From assembly GCF_000234355.1 (NCBI RefSeq), contig NZ_AGQV01000010.1, positions 62,001-126,000 of the forward strand: DNA of 64,000 nt. Reading direction: 5' to 3'. Of the stretch, positions 17,681 to 28,269 are shown one piece after another. The notes under the pieces were generated by a model that saw only the letters and a program-made list of their open reading frames with translations, made no database searches and had not been told where the DNA came from. This DNA comes from Gluconobacter morbifer G707 (lineage in GTDB: Bacteria > Pseudomonadota > Alphaproteobacteria > Acetobacterales > Acetobacteraceae). Position numbers and translations under genes: made by a program. How positions within the stretch are numbered: the stretch's first letter is position 1; each line of letters starts with the position of its first letter.

Positions 17681-17716
17681 ATGATAAATATCACTTTTTC
17701 GTGATCTTTATCATTT
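17679..17716 (-). terminator. AT-rich hairpin between adk and rpsM
   Basis: Arms of 16 bases (17679-17694 and 17701-17716) pair with a single mismatch around a six-base loop, three bases beyond the adk stop. There is no U-run after it on the minus strand, so it is either a weak terminator, a message-stabilising 3' structure, or a protein site next to the alpha promoter. Its AT content stands out from the surrounding DNA. Confidence 0.55.
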
Positions 17717-17718
17717 CA

Positions 17719-18300
17719 TCATTTCTCTCCGGATGCCTGAAGCAGTGCATCAATCTCTGCCCCGACTTCTTCTACGGATTTCATGCCGTTCACACGCTTC
17801 AGACGTCCAGCCTTCTCATAATAAGGAAGGATTGGTGCCGTCTGTCTGCGATACACGTCCAACCGGGAACGGACAACTTCAGGTTCATCGTCTGGACGAC
17901 GTGTCCCATCAGCTGTCACCCGATTGGCGATCCGATCAACCAGTTCATCTTCTGCAACCTCCAGAAGAATGACAGCATCAATCGTCAGACCAAGCGGCGC
18001 CAGCATCTGATCAAGAGCTTCCGCCTGACTTTCCGTCCGCGGAAAACCATCCAGAATGAAACCACGCTTGCAGTCGGGTTGTGTGATCCGGTTACGGATC
18101 ATGGCAACAATGACCGGATCAGGGACAAACTGTCCCTTTTCCATGATGGCTTTCGCCTCTTTCCCGATCTCGCTTCCAGCCGCCACTTCCGCACGCAGCA
18201 TATCGCCGGTAGAGATCTGCGTCAGACCATGCTGTTTTTCAAGACGCTTGGCCTGTGTCCCCTTGCCTGCTCCCGGCGGCCCGAGAAGAATAATATTCAT
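17719..18300 (-). CDS. adk: Adenylate kinase (short form)
   Basis: 193 aa. Converts ATP + AMP to 2 ADP in the cytoplasm. P-loop GPPGAGKGTQAKRLE at residues 7-21, AMP-site motif STGDMLRAEV, and DGFPRTESQAEAL with the conserved Arg. The LID region is short, making this the short type rather than the ~215-aa enterobacterial long type. The start ATG overlaps the secY stop (ATGA), so it is coupled to secY, the usual order in many bacteria. Confidence 0.96.
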   Translation of the reverse strand: MNIILLGPPGAGKGTQAKRLEKQHGLTQISTGDMLRAEVAAGSEIGKEAKAIMEKGQFVPDPVIVAMIRNRITQPDCKRGFILDGFPRTESQAEALDQMLAPLGLTIDAVILLEVAEDELVDRIANRVTADGTRRPDDEPEVVRSRLDVYRRQTAPILPYYEKAGRLKRVNGMKSVEEVGAEIDALLQASGEK

Positions 18301-19673
18301 CGCCGGTTCAGAACTCCCTGTGATGCATTGGTCCGCATGCTGCGACGACGCTGCTTACCGATCAGCCCCTGATACTGATGAGCCACCAGATGGGACTGCA
18401 CCTGCGTGACCGTATCAATCGTAACGGACACAATGATGATGAGACTGGTCCCGCCAAAATAGAACGGCACATTATATTTGCTGATCAGGATCTGCGGCAG
18501 AAGGCAGACCACAACTAGGTAAAGCGCACCGATCGTCGTTAGGCGGGAGAGGATCTTGTCAAAATAGGCTGCCGTATTGGCACCAGGACGAATACCCGGA
18601 ATAAAACCGCCCTGCTTTCTCAGGTTCTCCGCCGTTTCCTCCGGATTGAAGGTCACTGCAGCATAGAAATACGAGAAGAACATGATCATTGCCGCGTAAA
18701 ACAGCATGTACAATGGCTGCCCCTGCCCAAGTTGCTGACCTAGTACAGAAAGCCAGCCAGGCATGGAATGGCCATTCATGAAGCCCGAAATCGTAACAGG
18801 TATCAGCAGAACAGAAGACGCAAAGATTGGCGGAATTACACCGGCCGTATTGACCTTGAGCGGCATGTGGGTGGAATCCCCTCCGAACATGCGGTTCCCG
18901 ACCTGCCGTTTCGGATACTGGATGACCACACGCCTCTGGGCCTGCTCCATGAAGACAATGAAAGCAAGGACGCCAACTGCCAGGATCAGGAAAACAAGCA
19001 CGAAGACCGGCGATAGTGCGCCAGTACGACCCAGTTCAAAAAGGCTAGCCATCGCATTGGGAAGATTTGCGACAATACCCGCAAAAATGATGAGGGAAAT
19101 ACCATTTCCGACACCACGGGATGTAATCTGCTCACCCAGCCACATCAGAAACATGGTACCGCCGACAAGCGTCACCACACATGACAGAATGAAGAACAAT
19201 CCGGGAGCCACCACAGCGCTTGCCCCATGCGCCGTCATGTTTTCCAGCCCGACAGCGATGCCATAGGCCTGAAACAACGCGATAAAAACCGTCAGATACC
19301 GCGTATACTGATTCAGTTTCTTGCGCCCTGCCTCACCTTCTTTCTTCATCGCCTCCATAGACGGCAGTGCCGTGGAGAGAAGCTGAATGATGATGGACGC
19401 ACTGATGTAGGGCATGATGTTCAATGCGAACACGGTCATGCGTCCAAGCGCACCACCCGTGAACATGTCGAACATGCCTAGAATGCCGCCCTGATGCTGG
19501 GCCAGAAGCTGTCCCATCACGGTTGCATCCACACCCGGAACCGGAATGTAAGTCCCCAGTCGGTAAACGATCAGGGCACCCAGTGTGAACCAGATACGCT
19601 TTTTGAGTTCGGTCGCTTTGGAAAACGAACTCATGCTGAGATTGGCGGCGAGCTGCTCTGCTGCGGAAGCCAT
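18297..19673 (-). CDS. secY: Protein translocase subunit SecY
   Basis: 458 aa. Channel subunit of the Sec translocon with ten membrane helices. Conserved N-terminal LKKRIWFTLGALIVYRLGTYIPVPG, plug-region GGALGRMTVFALNIMPYISASII, and cytoplasmic loop C5/C6 with NRMFGGDSTHMPLKVN are intact. Between rplO and adk. Its partner secE is not found in this window. Confidence 0.97.
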   Translation of the reverse strand: MASAAEQLAANLSMSSFSKATELKKRIWFTLGALIVYRLGTYIPVPGVDATVMGQLLAQHQGGILGMFDMFTGGALGRMTVFALNIMPYISASIIIQLLSTALPSMEAMKKEGEAGRKKLNQYTRYLTVFIALFQAYGIAVGLENMTAHGASAVVAPGLFFILSCVVTLVGGTMFLMWLGEQITSRGVGNGISLIIFAGIVANLPNAMASLFELGRTGALSPVFVLVFLILAVGVLAFIVFMEQAQRRVVIQYPKRQVGNRMFGGDSTHMPLKVNTAGVIPPIFASSVLLIPVTISGFMNGHSMPGWLSVLGQQLGQGQPLYMLFYAAMIMFFSYFYAAVTFNPEETAENLRKQGGFIPGIRPGANTAAYFDKILSRLTTIGALYLVVVCLLPQILISKYNVPFYFGGTSLIIIVSVTIDTVTQVQSHLVAHQYQGLIGKQRRRSMRTNASQGVLNRR

Positions 19674-19770
19674 CCACCTGTCCTTTCATGAAAACAGCGT
19701 CACCGCACATAAAGCACGGGACGCTGTTCACTATCTAACCATACCCCAAACAAAGTTGGGAGAGGAAGAA

Positions 19771-20259
19771 TCAGGCTTCAGCCTGGGTTTCCTTCTTTGC
19801 GGCCAGTACCTTCACCGTTCCGCCAGCTTTTTCAACAGCTGCAATAGCAGCTGCGGAGGCACCAGCGACCTCGAAGGTCAGACCATGAGAAAGCTCACCT
19901 TTTGCCAGTAGGCGCACACCTGCGACCTTACGGCCATTGATGACGCCCGCTTTGCGCAGACTTTCTTCCGTCACGGCAGAAGCTTTATCCAGCTTACCGC
20001 TTTCAATGGCCTTGGATACTGCCCCCAGATTGACCGAAGCATATTCCTTGCGGAAGATGTTCACAAAGCCACGCTTAGGCATACGGCGATACAGCGGAAG
20101 CTGACCACCCTCGAAACCATTGAGGGAAACGCCTTCACGGGCTTTCTGCCCTTTGACGCCACGACCGGAGGTCTTTCCCTTACCGGAACCGATACCGCGT
20201 CCAAGACGCTTTTTGCGATAACGAGAACCTTCGTTGTCGCGCAGTTCGTTGAGGTTCAT
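19771..20259 (-). CDS. rplO: 50S ribosomal protein L15
   Basis: 162 aa from the ATG at 20259, which gives the family start [22 protein letters not shown]; the upstream in-frame ATG would overlap rpmD. The glycine-rich [22 protein letters not shown] segment type that threads into the 50S core is present at about 18-42. One base separates it from the rpmD stop. Second member of the rpmD-rplO-secY trio. Confidence 0.95.
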   Translation of the reverse strand: MNLNELRDNEGSRYRKKRLGRGIGSGKGKTSGRGVKGQKAREGVSLNGFEGGQLPLYRRMPKRGFVNIFRKEYASVNLGAVSKAIESGKLDKASAVTEESLRKAGVINGRKVAGVRLLAKGELSHGLTFEVAGASAAAIAAVEKAGGTVKVLAAKKETQAEA

Positions 20260-20260
20260 A

Positions 20261-20449
20261 TCAACCCTCCACCTTGATGAGGTGGGCAACCTTACGAATC
20301 ATGCCACGAACAGCTGGCGTATCTTCCAGCGTTCGGGTCGATCCAATTCCACGCAGCCCCAGCCCGGTAATGGTCTCAGCCTGCCCAGGCTTGCGACCGA
20401 TGACCGAAGCGACCTGCGTTACCTGAACGGTTTTACCATTCTCAGCCAT
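20261..20449 (-). CDS. rpmD: 50S ribosomal protein L30
   Basis: 62 aa, the usual size. I start at the ATG at 20449 ([15 protein letters not shown]); longer readings run into rpsE. Contains [20 protein letters not shown], matching the L30 core. Overlaps the end of rpsE by eight bases. Confidence 0.95.
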   Translation of the reverse strand: MAENGKTVQVTQVASVIGRKPGQAETITGLGLRGIGSTRTLEDTPAVRGMIRKVAHLIKVEG

Positions 20450-21017
20450 TTGCAGTCTCCGCTTCCGTAGCGGCCTGCTCGCGCTTACCGAAAAGATCCG
20501 CTGCCTTCTTGCCACGACGCGACGCGACGTGACGGGGGCTGCTAGCCTTTTCCAGAGCGGCAAAAGTCGCCTTGATCATGTTATGCGGATTACGCGTACC
20601 GAGGCTCTTGGCCACGACATCATTAACGCCCAAGCTTTCGAACACTGCACGCATGGGACCACCCGCAATGATACCCGTACCGGCTTCAGCCGCCCGAACC
20701 ACCACTTTACCCGCACCATAATGACCGAACGTATCATGATGAAGGGTACGCCCTTCTTTCATGGGAACACGAATCATGGTGCGCTTGGCGCGCTCGGTTG
20801 CCTTGCGAATGGCTTCCGGGACTTCCCGGGCCTTGCCGGCACCATAACCGACGCGTCCCTTCTGATCACCGACTACCACCAGGGCAGCAAACGCAAAGCG
20901 GCGACCACCCTTAACAACCTTGGCAACACGGTTAATGGTTACGAGCTTGTCGACCAGATCATCGCCCTGCTCGCGCTCACGACCACCACGGCCGCCTTCT
21001 CTTGGCTCACGTGCCAT
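20442..21017 (-). CDS. rpsE: 30S ribosomal protein S5
   Basis: 191 aa. Small-subunit protein at the mRNA entry site, involved in decoding fidelity. The N-terminus carries an Arg/Glu/Gly-rich extension ([16 protein letters not shown]) typical of alphaproteobacteria. The double-stranded RNA-binding-like domain holds [18 protein letters not shown], followed by the C-terminal domain with [17 protein letters not shown]. Complete. Confidence 0.96.
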   Translation of the reverse strand: MAREPREGGRGGREREQGDDLVDKLVTINRVAKVVKGGRRFAFAALVVVGDQKGRVGYGAGKAREVPEAIRKATERAKRTMIRVPMKEGRTLHHDTFGHYGAGKVVVRAAEAGTGIIAGGPMRAVFESLGVNDVVAKSLGTRNPHNMIKATFAALEKASSPRHVASRRGKKAADLFGKREQAATEAETANG

Positions 21018-21029
21018 GTGTGATCCTCC

Positions 21030-21392
21030 TTAGAACGAGAGCCCGCCCTCGCGGGCAGCCTCTGCCAGGGCCTTGACCCGGCCATGATACAGATAAGCGC
21101 CACGGTCGAATACGACGGTCTTGACGCCAGCCGCCACGCCACGCTCTGCGATCAGCTTGCCAATAGCAGATGCTGCTGCGACATCGGCGCCGGTCTTGCC
21201 ATTTTCCCGAACCGTCTTCTCCAGCGTGGATGCGCTGGCAAGTGTGCGGCCCTGGGCATCGTCGATGATCTGGGCATGAATGTGCTTGCTGGAACGGAAG
21301 ACCGACAAACGCGGCCGGCCGCCGCTCTTGCGACGAAGCTGGAAGCGCAGCCGCTGACGGCGACGTTCCTGCAATCCTTGCTGCGATGCCAT
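21030..21392 (-). CDS. rplR: 50S ribosomal protein L18
   Basis: 120 aa. 5S rRNA-binding protein. [20 protein letters not shown] and the C-terminal [24 protein letters not shown] match the family. Its ATG shares one base with the rplF stop (TAATG). Confidence 0.96.
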   Translation of the reverse strand: MASQQGLQERRRQRLRFQLRRKSGGRPRLSVFRSSKHIHAQIIDDAQGRTLASASTLEKTVRENGKTGADVAAASAIGKLIAERGVAAGVKTVVFDRGAYLYHGRVKALAEAAREGGLSF

Positions 21393-21928
21393 TACTTCTT
21401 CTTACCTTCCTTACGACGCAGAACTTCGGTCTCGTAACGGACGCCCTTGCCCTTGTAAGGCTCAGGCTTGCGGAAGCTGCGGATATCAAGAGCAACCTGC
21501 CCAACACGCTGCTTGTCATTACCCTCAACAACAATCGCAGTTGGACGTGGCGTCGTGATCTTGATGCCTTCCGGAATCGGATAAACGACATCATGAGAGA
21601 AACCGAGGTTCATGACCAGGTTGGAGCCCTGAACAGCAGCACGAAAACCCGTTCCCTGGATCTCCAGCCCTTTGGTGAACCCTTCGGAAACACCCTTGAC
21701 CACGTTGGCGATCACCGCACGTGTGGTGCCCCACATTGTCCAGTTATCACGGGAACGACGTCCGAGAGGAGCCACCGCAACGTGATTGCCATCAATCTTG
21801 ACTTCGACATGCCGGGACAGCGACACGCTCAGCTCACCGCGGCTTCCCTTGGCAGTGAAAACACCATCCGCCAGAGAGACCTTTACGCCAGCCGGAACTT
21901 CGACAGGATATTTACCTATGCGAGACAT
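21392..21928 (-). CDS. rplF: 50S ribosomal protein L6
   Basis: 178 aa from the ATG at 21928, preceded by GGAGG (the reading frame stays open upstream through rpsH, which is a shadow). Starts [15 protein letters not shown], and ends with the basic C-terminus containing [24 protein letters not shown]. Two tandem alpha-beta domains as in the family. Located near the factor-binding site. Confidence 0.96.
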   Translation of the reverse strand: MSRIGKYPVEVPAGVKVSLADGVFTAKGSRGELSVSLSRHVEVKIDGNHVAVAPLGRRSRDNWTMWGTTRAVIANVVKGVSEGFTKGLEIQGTGFRAAVQGSNLVMNLGFSHDVVYPIPEGIKITTPRPTAIVVEGNDKQRVGQVALDIRSFRKPEPYKGKGVRYETEVLRRKEGKKK

Positions 21929-21938
21929 GCGACCCTCC

Positions 21939-22337
21939 TTAGAAGACGCGGCAGAGGACCTCGCCACCAACGTTGGCAGCGCGAGCCTCGACGTCCGAAA
22001 GGACGCCACGCGGGGTGGACAGGATCGACACACCAAGGCCCGCATACACGCGCGGAAGTTCCTTGATCTTCGAGTAAACGCGACGGCCCGGTTTGGAAAC
22101 ACGATGGATTTCCTTGATGACCGGCTGGCCTTCAACGTACTTCAGTTCGATGCGAAGCTGAGCAATACCCTTACGCAGTTCTTCGGTAGAAAAACCACGG
22201 ATATAACCTTCACGCTTCAGCGCTTCCAGCACATTCGCACGCAGCTTGGAAGCTGGCGCAACACAAACAGCATGACGAGCACGCTGCGCATTGCGGATCC
22301 GGGTCAGCATATCACCCAGCGGATCAGACAAAGACAT
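21939..22337 (-). CDS. rpsH: 30S ribosomal protein S8
   Basis: 132 aa. Primary 16S rRNA-binding protein; in E. coli it also represses the spc operon by binding the message near rpl[21 protein letters not shown] and the C-terminal [26 protein letters not shown] are conserved. Ten bases upstream of rplF. Confidence 0.96.
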   Translation of the reverse strand: MSLSDPLGDMLTRIRNAQRARHAVCVAPASKLRANVLEALKREGYIRGFSTEELRKGIAQLRIELKYVEGQPVIKEIHRVSKPGRRVYSKIKELPRVYAGLGVSILSTPRGVLSDVEARAANVGGEVLCRVF

Positions 22338-22349
22338 TCGTTCTATCCC

Positions 22350-22655
22350 TTACCAGCTCGACTTGACCATGCCAGGGATCTGGCCGGCGGAGGCAAGATC
22401 CCGCAGAGCAATACGGCTCAGCTCAAACTTGCGATAGTTGGCGCGGGGACGACCGGAAAGCTTGCAGCGCAGACGAACACGCGTCGGAGATCCGTTACGC
22501 GGCATCTGGGCCAGTTTAAGAGTCGCATCAAAACGGTCTTCGACCGACAGAGAGCGATCCTTGATGATGTTTTTAAGAGCGGTCCGCTTTTCCTTATCGC
22601 GCTTCACAAGAGCTGCGCGATGGTTATTACGGTTTACCGCTGAGATCTTCGCCAT
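22350..22655 (-). CDS. rpsN: 30S ribosomal protein S14 (zinc-free type)
   Basis: 101 aa from the ATG at 22655. The longer, C-minus form without the CxxC zinc motifs, as in most proteobacteria. The C-terminus reads GMVKSSW. Earlier in-frame starts fall in the 130-base gap after rplE and carry no family similarity. Confidence 0.95.
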   Translation of the reverse strand: MAKISAVNRNNHRAALVKRDKEKRTALKNIIKDRSLSVEDRFDATLKLAQMPRNGSPTRVRLRCKLSGRPRANYRKFELSRIALRDLASAGQIPGMVKSSW

Positions 22656-22787
22656 CTCGAATTTTCTCCCGGAACCTGTCAGGCCAATCCCGACGGTTTT
22701 CCAATCAGCGTGTCTATAAAGGAAAGCGGCCTCCCGATGGAAGGCCGAATCCCTATTTTTAATCGCGATCGGTCTGAAAAATAGCAA

Positions 22788-23351
22788 TCAGCCGTTGAAC
22801 GGCAGATCAAAAGCCTTCAGCAGAGCTTTCGCTTCAGCATCAGTTTCCGCAGAGGTCACGAAAATGATATCCATGCCACGAACGGCATCAATCTTGTCAT
22901 ATTCGATTTCCGGGAAAACAATCTGCTCCTTGAGGCCCATGGCAAAGTTACCATGACCATCGAAGCCCTTGTTTGCCGGAAGACCACGGAAATCTCTGAT
23001 ACGCGGCATGGCAATGGTTACCAGGCGATCAAGAAATTCATACATCCGCGTACGACGAAGAGTGACCTTGCAGCCGATCGGCAGACCTTCACGGATCTTG
23101 AAGCCTGCAATAGCTTTGCGAGCAAGCGTCTTGACAGGCTTCTGACCCGAAATGACAGCCATTTCCGCAACTGCGGCATCAAGCTTTTTCTGATCCCCCG
23201 CAGCTTCGCCAACGCCCATGTTCAGGACAATTTTCTCGAGCTTTGGAATCTGAAGCGGATTCTTGTAATCGAACTGCTCACGAAGCTGCTGCTTCAGAGT
23301 GTCTTCATAGCGCTGCTGCAGACGCGGCAAAGCGTTTTTTGTTTCGCTCAT
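22788..23351 (-). CDS. rplE: 50S ribosomal protein L5
   Basis: 187 aa. 5S rRNA-binding protein contacting the P-site t[16 protein letters not shown] and the [17 protein letters not shown] segment are conserved. The 132-base gap to rpsN is the largest within the spc block. Confidence 0.96.
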   Translation of the reverse strand: MSETKNALPRLQQRYEDTLKQQLREQFDYKNPLQIPKLEKIVLNMGVGEAAGDQKKLDAAVAEMAVISGQKPVKTLARKAIAGFKIREGLPIGCKVTLRRTRMYEFLDRLVTIAMPRIRDFRGLPANKGFDGHGNFAMGLKEQIVFPEIEYDKIDAVRGMDIIFVTSAETDAEAKALLKAFDLPFNG

Positions 23352-23362
23352 TGATGCGCTCC

Positions 23363-23683
23363 TCAGCCTTCGATCACTTCGCCGGTTGCCTTGGCAACAC
23401 GAACCTTGCGACCGCCTTCCAGAATGCGGAAACCAACGCGGGTCGGCTTGCCACTTTTCGGATCAACCAGCTTCAGGTTGGAAAGATGGATGGGCATTTC
23501 ACGTTCAATAATGCCTCCCTCACTTCCAGTACGGTTGGGCTTCGTATGACGCTTGGCAATAGCTACGCCACGGACAACAGCCTTTTCAGCAGCCGGCGAC
23601 ACGGAGAGAACCTCCCCACGAACGCCACGCGACTTGCCGGAAAGAACCAGAACCTGATCGCCTTTTTTAATACGAGCAGCCAT
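23363..23683 (-). CDS. rplX: 50S ribosomal protein L24
   Basis: 106 aa. Assembly initiator of the large subunit. KOW motif with [21 protein letters not shown] at about 5-25. Shares one base with the rplN stop. Confidence 0.96.
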   Translation of the reverse strand: MAARIKKGDQVLVLSGKSRGVRGEVLSVSPAAEKAVVRGVAIAKRHTKPNRTGSEGGIIEREMPIHLSNLKLVDPKSGKPTRVGFRILEGGRKVRVAKATGEVIEG

Positions 23684-24051
23684 TACAGCACCTCCGGCGC
23701 CAGCGAGATGATCTTCATGAACTTGCGGGCACGCAGCTCACGAACAACGGGGCCAAAGATACGTGTACCAATCGGCTCCTGCTGCTTATTGATCAGGACA
23801 GCCGCATTCTTGTCGAAGCGGATGGCAGATCCGTCAGCACGGCGCACAGGATAGGAGGTCCGAACGATAACGGCCTGATGCACGTCACCTTTCTTGACCT
23901 TGCCGCGGGGGATGGCTTCCTTGACAGACACGACAATGACGTCGCCGACCGAGGCAGTTTTCCGCTTGGAACCACCCAGCACCTTGATGCACTGCACCCG
24001 ACGCGCACCGGAATTATCGGCGACGTCCAGGTTGGTCTCGGGATGAATCAT
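23683..24051 (-). CDS. rplN: 50S ribosomal protein L14
   Basis: 122 aa, exact family length. [23 protein letters not shown] and the end [19 protein letters not shown] are conserved. Part of the intersubunit bridge and the RsfS-binding surface. Confidence 0.97.
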   Translation of the reverse strand: MIHPETNLDVADNSGARRVQCIKVLGGSKRKTASVGDVIVVSVKEAIPRGKVKKGDVHQAVIVRTSYPVRRADGSAIRFDKNAAVLINKQQEPIGTRIFGPVVRELRARKFMKIISLAPEVL

Positions 24052-24063
24052 GTGTCTTCCCCC

Positions 24064-24336
24064 TTACGCGGTTGCAGAAGAGGAAGCAGCAACCAGTTCC
24101 TCTCCGTTGCGCGCGATGACAGCCCAGGTCTTGCGCTTGGAAATGGGCGCACACTCTTCAATGCGAACCACATCACCGATCTGGCAAGTATTGGCTTCAT
24201 CATGAGCCGCATATTTCTTGGAGCGGCGGATAAACTTCTTATAGAGCGGGTGCATGACGCGACGATCGACAAGAACGGTAACCGTCTTGTCCATCTTGTC
24301 GCTCGTGACCCGCCCTGTCAGGACGCGCCTTGGCAT
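24064..24336 (-). CDS. rpsQ: 30S ribosomal protein S17
   Basis: 90 aa from the ATG at 24336 ([19 protein letters not shown]), preceded by GAGGAGACGG. The frame is open upstream through rpmC but has no similarity there. OB-fold primary rRNA binder. A short Ala/Ser/Thr tail (AASSSATA) ends the protein. Confidence 0.95.
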   Translation of the reverse strand: MPRRVLTGRVTSDKMDKTVTVLVDRRVMHPLYKKFIRRSKKYAAHDEANTCQIGDVVRIEECAPISKRKTWAVIARNGEELVAASSSATA

Positions 24337-24349
24337 CGTCCGTCTCCTC

Positions 24350-24583
24350 TCAGGACTTGGCGGCGGACGTTTGGGCGCCCGCACGGTTCTTCGATTGATG
24401 TGCCAGCGTCTTGATACGTGCAATAGCGCGACGTACCGTCTTGACACGGCTGGTGTTCTCCGACTGCCCTGTGGCAGCCGAAAAACGCTGGTTGATCTGC
24501 TCACGCTTCAGATCGAGAAGAAGAGCCTTGCGCTCGTCCTCGCTCTTAGCCCGCAGATCGGCAGGCTTGTACGTGTCGGCCAT
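24350..24583 (-). CDS. rpmC: 50S ribosomal protein L29
   Basis: 77 aa. Two-helix protein at the tunnel exit. [21 protein letters not shown] and [12 protein letters not shown] are the two conserved helices; a C-terminal Ala/Lys tail of about ten residues is extra. Its ATG shares one base with the rplP stop. Confidence 0.94.
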   Translation of the reverse strand: MADTYKPADLRAKSEDERKALLLDLKREQINQRFSAATGQSENTSRVKTVRRAIARIKTLAHQSKNRAGAQTSAAKS

Positions 24584-24999
24584 TATGCGTCTCCGATACG
24601 CTGAACGAACTTGGTCTTGATTGGGAGCTTTGCAGCTCCCAGGCTCAGAGCCAGACGAGCGACCTCAGGCGGAACACCTTCGATCTCAAACAGGATACGA
24701 CCTGGCTTGACACGGGCCGCCCAGTATTCGGGCGATCCCTTACCGGAGCCCATACGCACTTCTGCGGGCTTTGTCGAGACCGGAGTATCCGGAAAAATAC
24801 GAATCCACACACGACCGGCACGCTTCATCGCACGCGTGATCGCACGACGGGACGCTTCGATCTGACGCGCCGTGATGCGCTCTGGCTCCAGAGCCTTCAG
24901 GCCGTACGCACCGAAGTTCAGTTGTGTGCCGCCCTTGGCAAGGCCATGAATACGGCCTTTATGGGCCTTACGAAACTTTGTCCGCTTTGGGGAAAGCAT
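24583..24999 (-). CDS. rplP: 50S ribosomal protein L16
   Basis: 138 aa. Binds near the A-site and peptidyl transferase centre. [16 protein letters not shown] and [19 protein letters not shown] are conserved; the latter holds the Arg hydroxylated in some bacteria. 55 bases after rpsC. Confidence 0.97.
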   Translation of the reverse strand: MLSPKRTKFRKAHKGRIHGLAKGGTQLNFGAYGLKALEPERITARQIEASRRAITRAMKRAGRVWIRIFPDTPVSTKPAEVRMGSGKGSPEYWAARVKPGRILFEIEGVPPEVARLALSLGAAKLPIKTKFVQRIGDA

Positions 25000-25054
25000 G
25001 TTGTTAAATCCTCAATCAGCACCAGCAAGGGAACTGCAGGCTTACGCCTGCAGT

Positions 25055-25732
25055 TCAACGTTGTGGAGCCTGCTCCGCGGCACGACGGTCCTGTGCCAAG
25101 GGGTCATGTGCCAGGATCTCACCCTTGAAGATCCAGACCTTCACGCCGCAGGTTCCATAAGTCGTCTTGGCCGTTGCTGTGCCATAATCAATATCGGCAC
25201 GCAGCGTATGCAGAGGCACACGACCTTCACGATACTTCTCGGCACGAGCGATTTCAGCTCCACCCAGACGACCGCTGCAGGTAATGCGGATACCCTGTGC
25301 ACCAAGGCGCATTGCTGACTGAATTGCACGCTTCATGGCACGACGGAACGCAACGCGACGCTCAAGCTGCTGGGCAATATTCTCAGCAACTAGCGTAGCG
25401 TCGATTTCCGGCTTGCGGATCTCGACGATGTTCAGCGCGACGTCGGTCTTGGCCATACGGCTCAGTTCCTTGCGCAGAGCGTCAATATCCTGACCTTTTT
25501 TGCCGATCACAACGCCGGGACGAGCCGCGTAGATCGTTACGCGCGGCTTCTTGGCCGGACGCTCGATCACTACACGGGATACGCCTGCCCCAGACAGCTT
25601 GCGACGCAGGAAAGCACGAAGCTTCAAATCTTCATGCAGAAGGCGTGCATAGTCCTGTCCAGCGTACCAGCGACTATCCCAGGTACGGTTGACACCGAGC
25701 CGAAGCCCGATTGGATTGACCTTATGTCCCAT
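25055..25732 (-). CDS. rpsC: 30S ribosomal protein S3
   Basis: 225 aa. mRNA-entry helicase component with an N-terminal KH domain ([19 protein letters not shown]) and the C-terminal domain containing [27 protein letters not shown]. Starts [20 protein letters not shown]. Four bases after rplV. Confidence 0.97.
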   Translation of the reverse strand: MGHKVNPIGLRLGVNRTWDSRWYAGQDYARLLHEDLKLRAFLRRKLSGAGVSRVVIERPAKKPRVTIYAARPGVVIGKKGQDIDALRKELSRMAKTDVALNIVEIRKPEIDATLVAENIAQQLERRVAFRRAMKRAIQSAMRLGAQGIRITCSGRLGGAEIARAEKYREGRVPLHTLRADIDYGTATAKTTYGTCGVKVWIFKGEILAHDPLAQDRRAAEQAPQR

Positions 25733-25735
25733 AGT

Positions 25736-26161
25736 TCAGGCTGCCTTCTGCTCTTTGTTGGTTCCGCGAGACGTCGTCTCTTCAGGTGCTTCCGCACGTT
25801 CGGCTACAACAATCTTCAGGTGGCTGAAGAACTTTTCCACCCGGGCAGAACGACCACGGCCACGAGCATGGAAACGCTTCATGACAATGGACTTGCCGAC
25901 CTCGGCAGTTTTGACCACCAGCTGATCGACATCAAGCTGATGATTGTTCTCAGCATTGGCTACGGCGCTTTCCAGCGTCTTCTTGACCTGCTGCGCGATA
26001 CGGCGGCGCGAGAACGTCAGAGCGGCGATCGCCTTGTCAGCCGGCTGGTTGCGGATCATGGCCGCAACCAGGTTCAGCTTGCGAGGGCTGACACGGATGT
26101 TGCGCGTAATCGCCTGCGCTTCCGTATCAGCGAGCGTGCGGATATGCTTCGGCTTGCTCAT
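25736..26161 (-). CDS. rplV: 50S ribosomal protein L22
   Basis: 141 aa. Lines the exit tunnel; its beta-hairpin ([16 protein letters not shown]) carries residues where macrolide-resistance changes arise, and no deletion is evident. The C-terminal tail is extended by about 20 residues rich in Glu and Ala beyond the E. coli protein. Two bases after rpsS. Confidence 0.95.
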   Translation of the reverse strand: MSKPKHIRTLADTEAQAITRNIRVSPRKLNLVAAMIRNQPADKAIAALTFSRRRIAQQVKKTLESAVANAENNHQLDVDQLVVKTAEVGKSIVMKRFHARGRGRSARVEKFFSHLKIVVAERAEAPEETTSRGTNKEQKAA

Positions 26162-26163
26162 TT

Positions 26164-26442
26164 TCAGCCCCGCTTCGACTTCTTGTCAGAGCCATGACCG
26201 GTATAGGTCCGTGTCGGCGAGAATTCGCCGAACTTATGACCAACCATGTTCTCCGTTACCTGCACCGGCAGGAACTTGTGACCATTATAAACGCCGAACG
26301 TAAGCCCGACGAACTGCGGAAGAATGGTGGAACGACGCGACCAGATCTTGATCACTTCATTACGCCCCGAAGCGCGAGCCGCTTCAGCCTTACCGAACAG
26401 ATACCCGTCAACGAACGGGCCCTTCCAGACGGAACGTGCCAT
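26164..26442 (-). CDS. rpsS: 30S ribosomal protein S19
   Basis: 92 aa. Head protein beside S13. [15 protein letters not shown] and [24 protein letters not shown] are conserved. Confidence 0.97.
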   Translation of the reverse strand: MARSVWKGPFVDGYLFGKAEAARASGRNEVIKIWSRRSTILPQFVGLTFGVYNGHKFLPVQVTENMVGHKFGEFSPTRTYTGHGSDKKSKRG

Positions 26443-26458
26443 CTCTGTTTGCCCCCTC

Positions 26459-27289
26459 TTACTTGCCGGACTTACGACGACGGATAATCAGGCTATCCGT
26501 CTTCTTGTTAACGCGTGTCTTGTAACCCTTTGTCGGCACACCCCAAGGCGTTACCGGATGACGGCCACCAGAGGTCCGCCCTTCACCACCACCATGCGGA
26601 TGGTCAACTGGGTTCATGACAACGCCACGGTTATGCGGACGACGCCCCAGCCAGCGGCTGCGCCCGGCTTTGCCCATATGCTGGTTCATGTTGTCCGGAT
26701 TGGACACTGCACCGACAGTCGCCATGCATTCACCGCGAACAAGACGCAGTTCACCGGACTGCAGCTTGATCTGGGCATACCCGGCGTCCTTGCCGACCAG
26801 CTGTGCATAGGTCCCAGCGGAACGGGCAAGCTTACCACCAGCGCCCTGCTTCAGCTCAATGTTATGCACGATTGTACCGACAGGCATCGCACCCAGAGGC
26901 ATGGCATTGCCGGGCTTGACGTCGGTGTGCGCGCCAGAGATTACACGATCGCCAGCCTTGATACGCTGCGGTGCCAGGATATAGGCCAGCTCGCCATCAT
27001 CATACTTGATGAGCGCGATGAAAGCCGTACGGTTAGGATCGTATTCCAGACGCTCGACCGTAGCGCCAACATCAAACTTGCGACGCTTAAAATCGACATA
27101 ACGATAGGACTGCTTGTGCCCGCCGCCACGGAAACGAACAGTCGTGCGGCCGTGGTTATTACGACCACCGGACTTGTTCTTACCTTCCGTCAGCTGCTTG
27201 ACCGGCTTGCCCTTCCAGAGCTCGTTACGATCAATCAGCACGGTGCCGCGTGTGCTCGGCGTCGTGGGATTAAAGTGCTTCAGTGCCAT
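26459..27289 (-). CDS. rplB: 50S ribosomal protein L2
   Basis: 276 aa. Needed for subunit joining and peptidyl transfer. The [21 protein letters not shown] segment and the C-terminal [26 protein letters not shown] loop with the conserved His are intact. 16 bases after rplW. Confidence 0.97.
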   Translation of the reverse strand: MALKHFNPTTPSTRGTVLIDRNELWKGKPVKQLTEGKNKSGGRNNHGRTTVRFRGGGHKQSYRYVDFKRRKFDVGATVERLEYDPNRTAFIALIKYDDGELAYILAPQRIKAGDRVISGAHTDVKPGNAMPLGAMPVGTIVHNIELKQGAGGKLARSAGTYAQLVGKDAGYAQIKLQSGELRLVRGECMATVGAVSNPDNMNQHMGKAGRSRWLGRRPHNRGVVMNPVDHPHGGGEGRTSGGRHPVTPWGVPTKGYKTRVNKKTDSLIIRRRKSGK

Positions 27290-27305
27290 GGTAGTTTACC
27301 CCGCG

Positions 27306-27647
27306 TCAGCCCAGCTTTGCCGTAAGGTCAATGGACTGACCTTCAGCAAGCTGCACATACGCCTTCTTGATGTCCGAGCGACGGCCAGGGCGTCCCTTGA
27401 CGCGCTTGACCTTACCCTTCTGGACAAGCGTATTTACGCCCGTCACCTTGACGTTGAAGAGTTTCTCGACGGCTGCCTTGATCTGCGGCTTCGTTGCAGT
27501 CGGCGCAACCTTGAACACGACTTGGTTACGCTCGGACAGAAGCGTAGCCTTTTCAGTGATCAGAGGGGCGCGAACCACATCGTACAGAGCTTCCTGCGAC
27601 AGGTTGGCGGCAACCTTACGTGCGTTCATGACGATACTCGTGGTCAT
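27306..27647 (-). CDS. rplW: 50S ribosomal protein L23
   Basis: 113 aa. Docking site for trigger factor and SRP at the tunnel exit. Contains [15 protein letters not shown] and the C-terminal [14 protein letters not shown]. The ATG at 27647 overlaps the rplD stop by four bases (ATGA); this start adds about twelve residues to the E. coli N-terminus. Confidence 0.94.
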   Translation of the reverse strand: MTTSIVMNARKVAANLSQEALYDVVRAPLITEKATLLSERNQVVFKVAPTATKPQIKAAVEKLFNVKVTGVNTLVQKGKVKRVKGRPGRRSDIKKAYVQLAEGQSIDLTAKLG

Positions 27648-28258
27648 GCCAGACGCTCCTTGATGCCCTCAAGACCAGCGCGGGTAATAACCAGCACGTC
27701 ATGGTTGAGGATGTCATAAACGTTCGCACCAATGGTCGGCAGAACGTCGATCTTCGGCAGGTTCGCCACCGCACGGGCAAACTGCTCGTCAACGGCACCA
27801 TCAACGATCAGGGCAGAAGACCAGCCCAGAGCCTTGAGCTTTGCTGCCGCTTCGCGTGTCTTGGTAACGCCACTGGCCGTTTCAAGAACGATCAGTTTGC
27901 CTTCCGTCGCTTTCTGGGAAAGAGCAGAAATCAGGCCAAGACGGCGCACCTTCTTGGGAAGGTCGTAGCCGTGATCACGGACAACCGGACCATGAACTAC
28001 GCCACCCGTCCGAAACTGCGGAGCACGAAGCGAGCCCTGCCGTGCAGATCCCGTGCCTTTCTGGCGATAGGGCTTCTTGGTCGTGCCGGAAATCTCGCCC
28101 ATCCCCTTGGTGCGATGCGTACCGGCACGACGCTTTGCGAGCTGCCAGTGAACAACGCGGGCCATGAGGTCCGCACGCGGAGAAACCGCGAAAATCTCTT
28201 CCGGAAGCGCGACAGTGCCTGCGCTACCGTTATCGAGGGTCTTGATATCGTATTCCAT
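27644..28258 (-). CDS. rplD: 50S ribosomal protein L4
   Basis: 204 aa from the ATG at 28258 ([16 protein letters not shown]). The tunnel loop with [25 protein letters not shown] is intact. In E. coli L4 also represses the S10 operon by acting on its leader; no such leader structure was recognised here. Confidence 0.95.
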   Translation of the reverse strand: MEYDIKTLDNGSAGTVALPEEIFAVSPRADLMARVVHWQLAKRRAGTHRTKGMGEISGTTKKPYRQKGTGSARQGSLRAPQFRTGGVVHGPVVRDHGYDLPKKVRRLGLISALSQKATEGKLIVLETASGVTKTREAAAKLKALGWSSALIVDGAVDEQFARAVANLPKIDVLPTIGANVYDILNHDVLVITRAGLEGIKERLA

Positions 28259-28269
28259 GCCCCTCGTCC

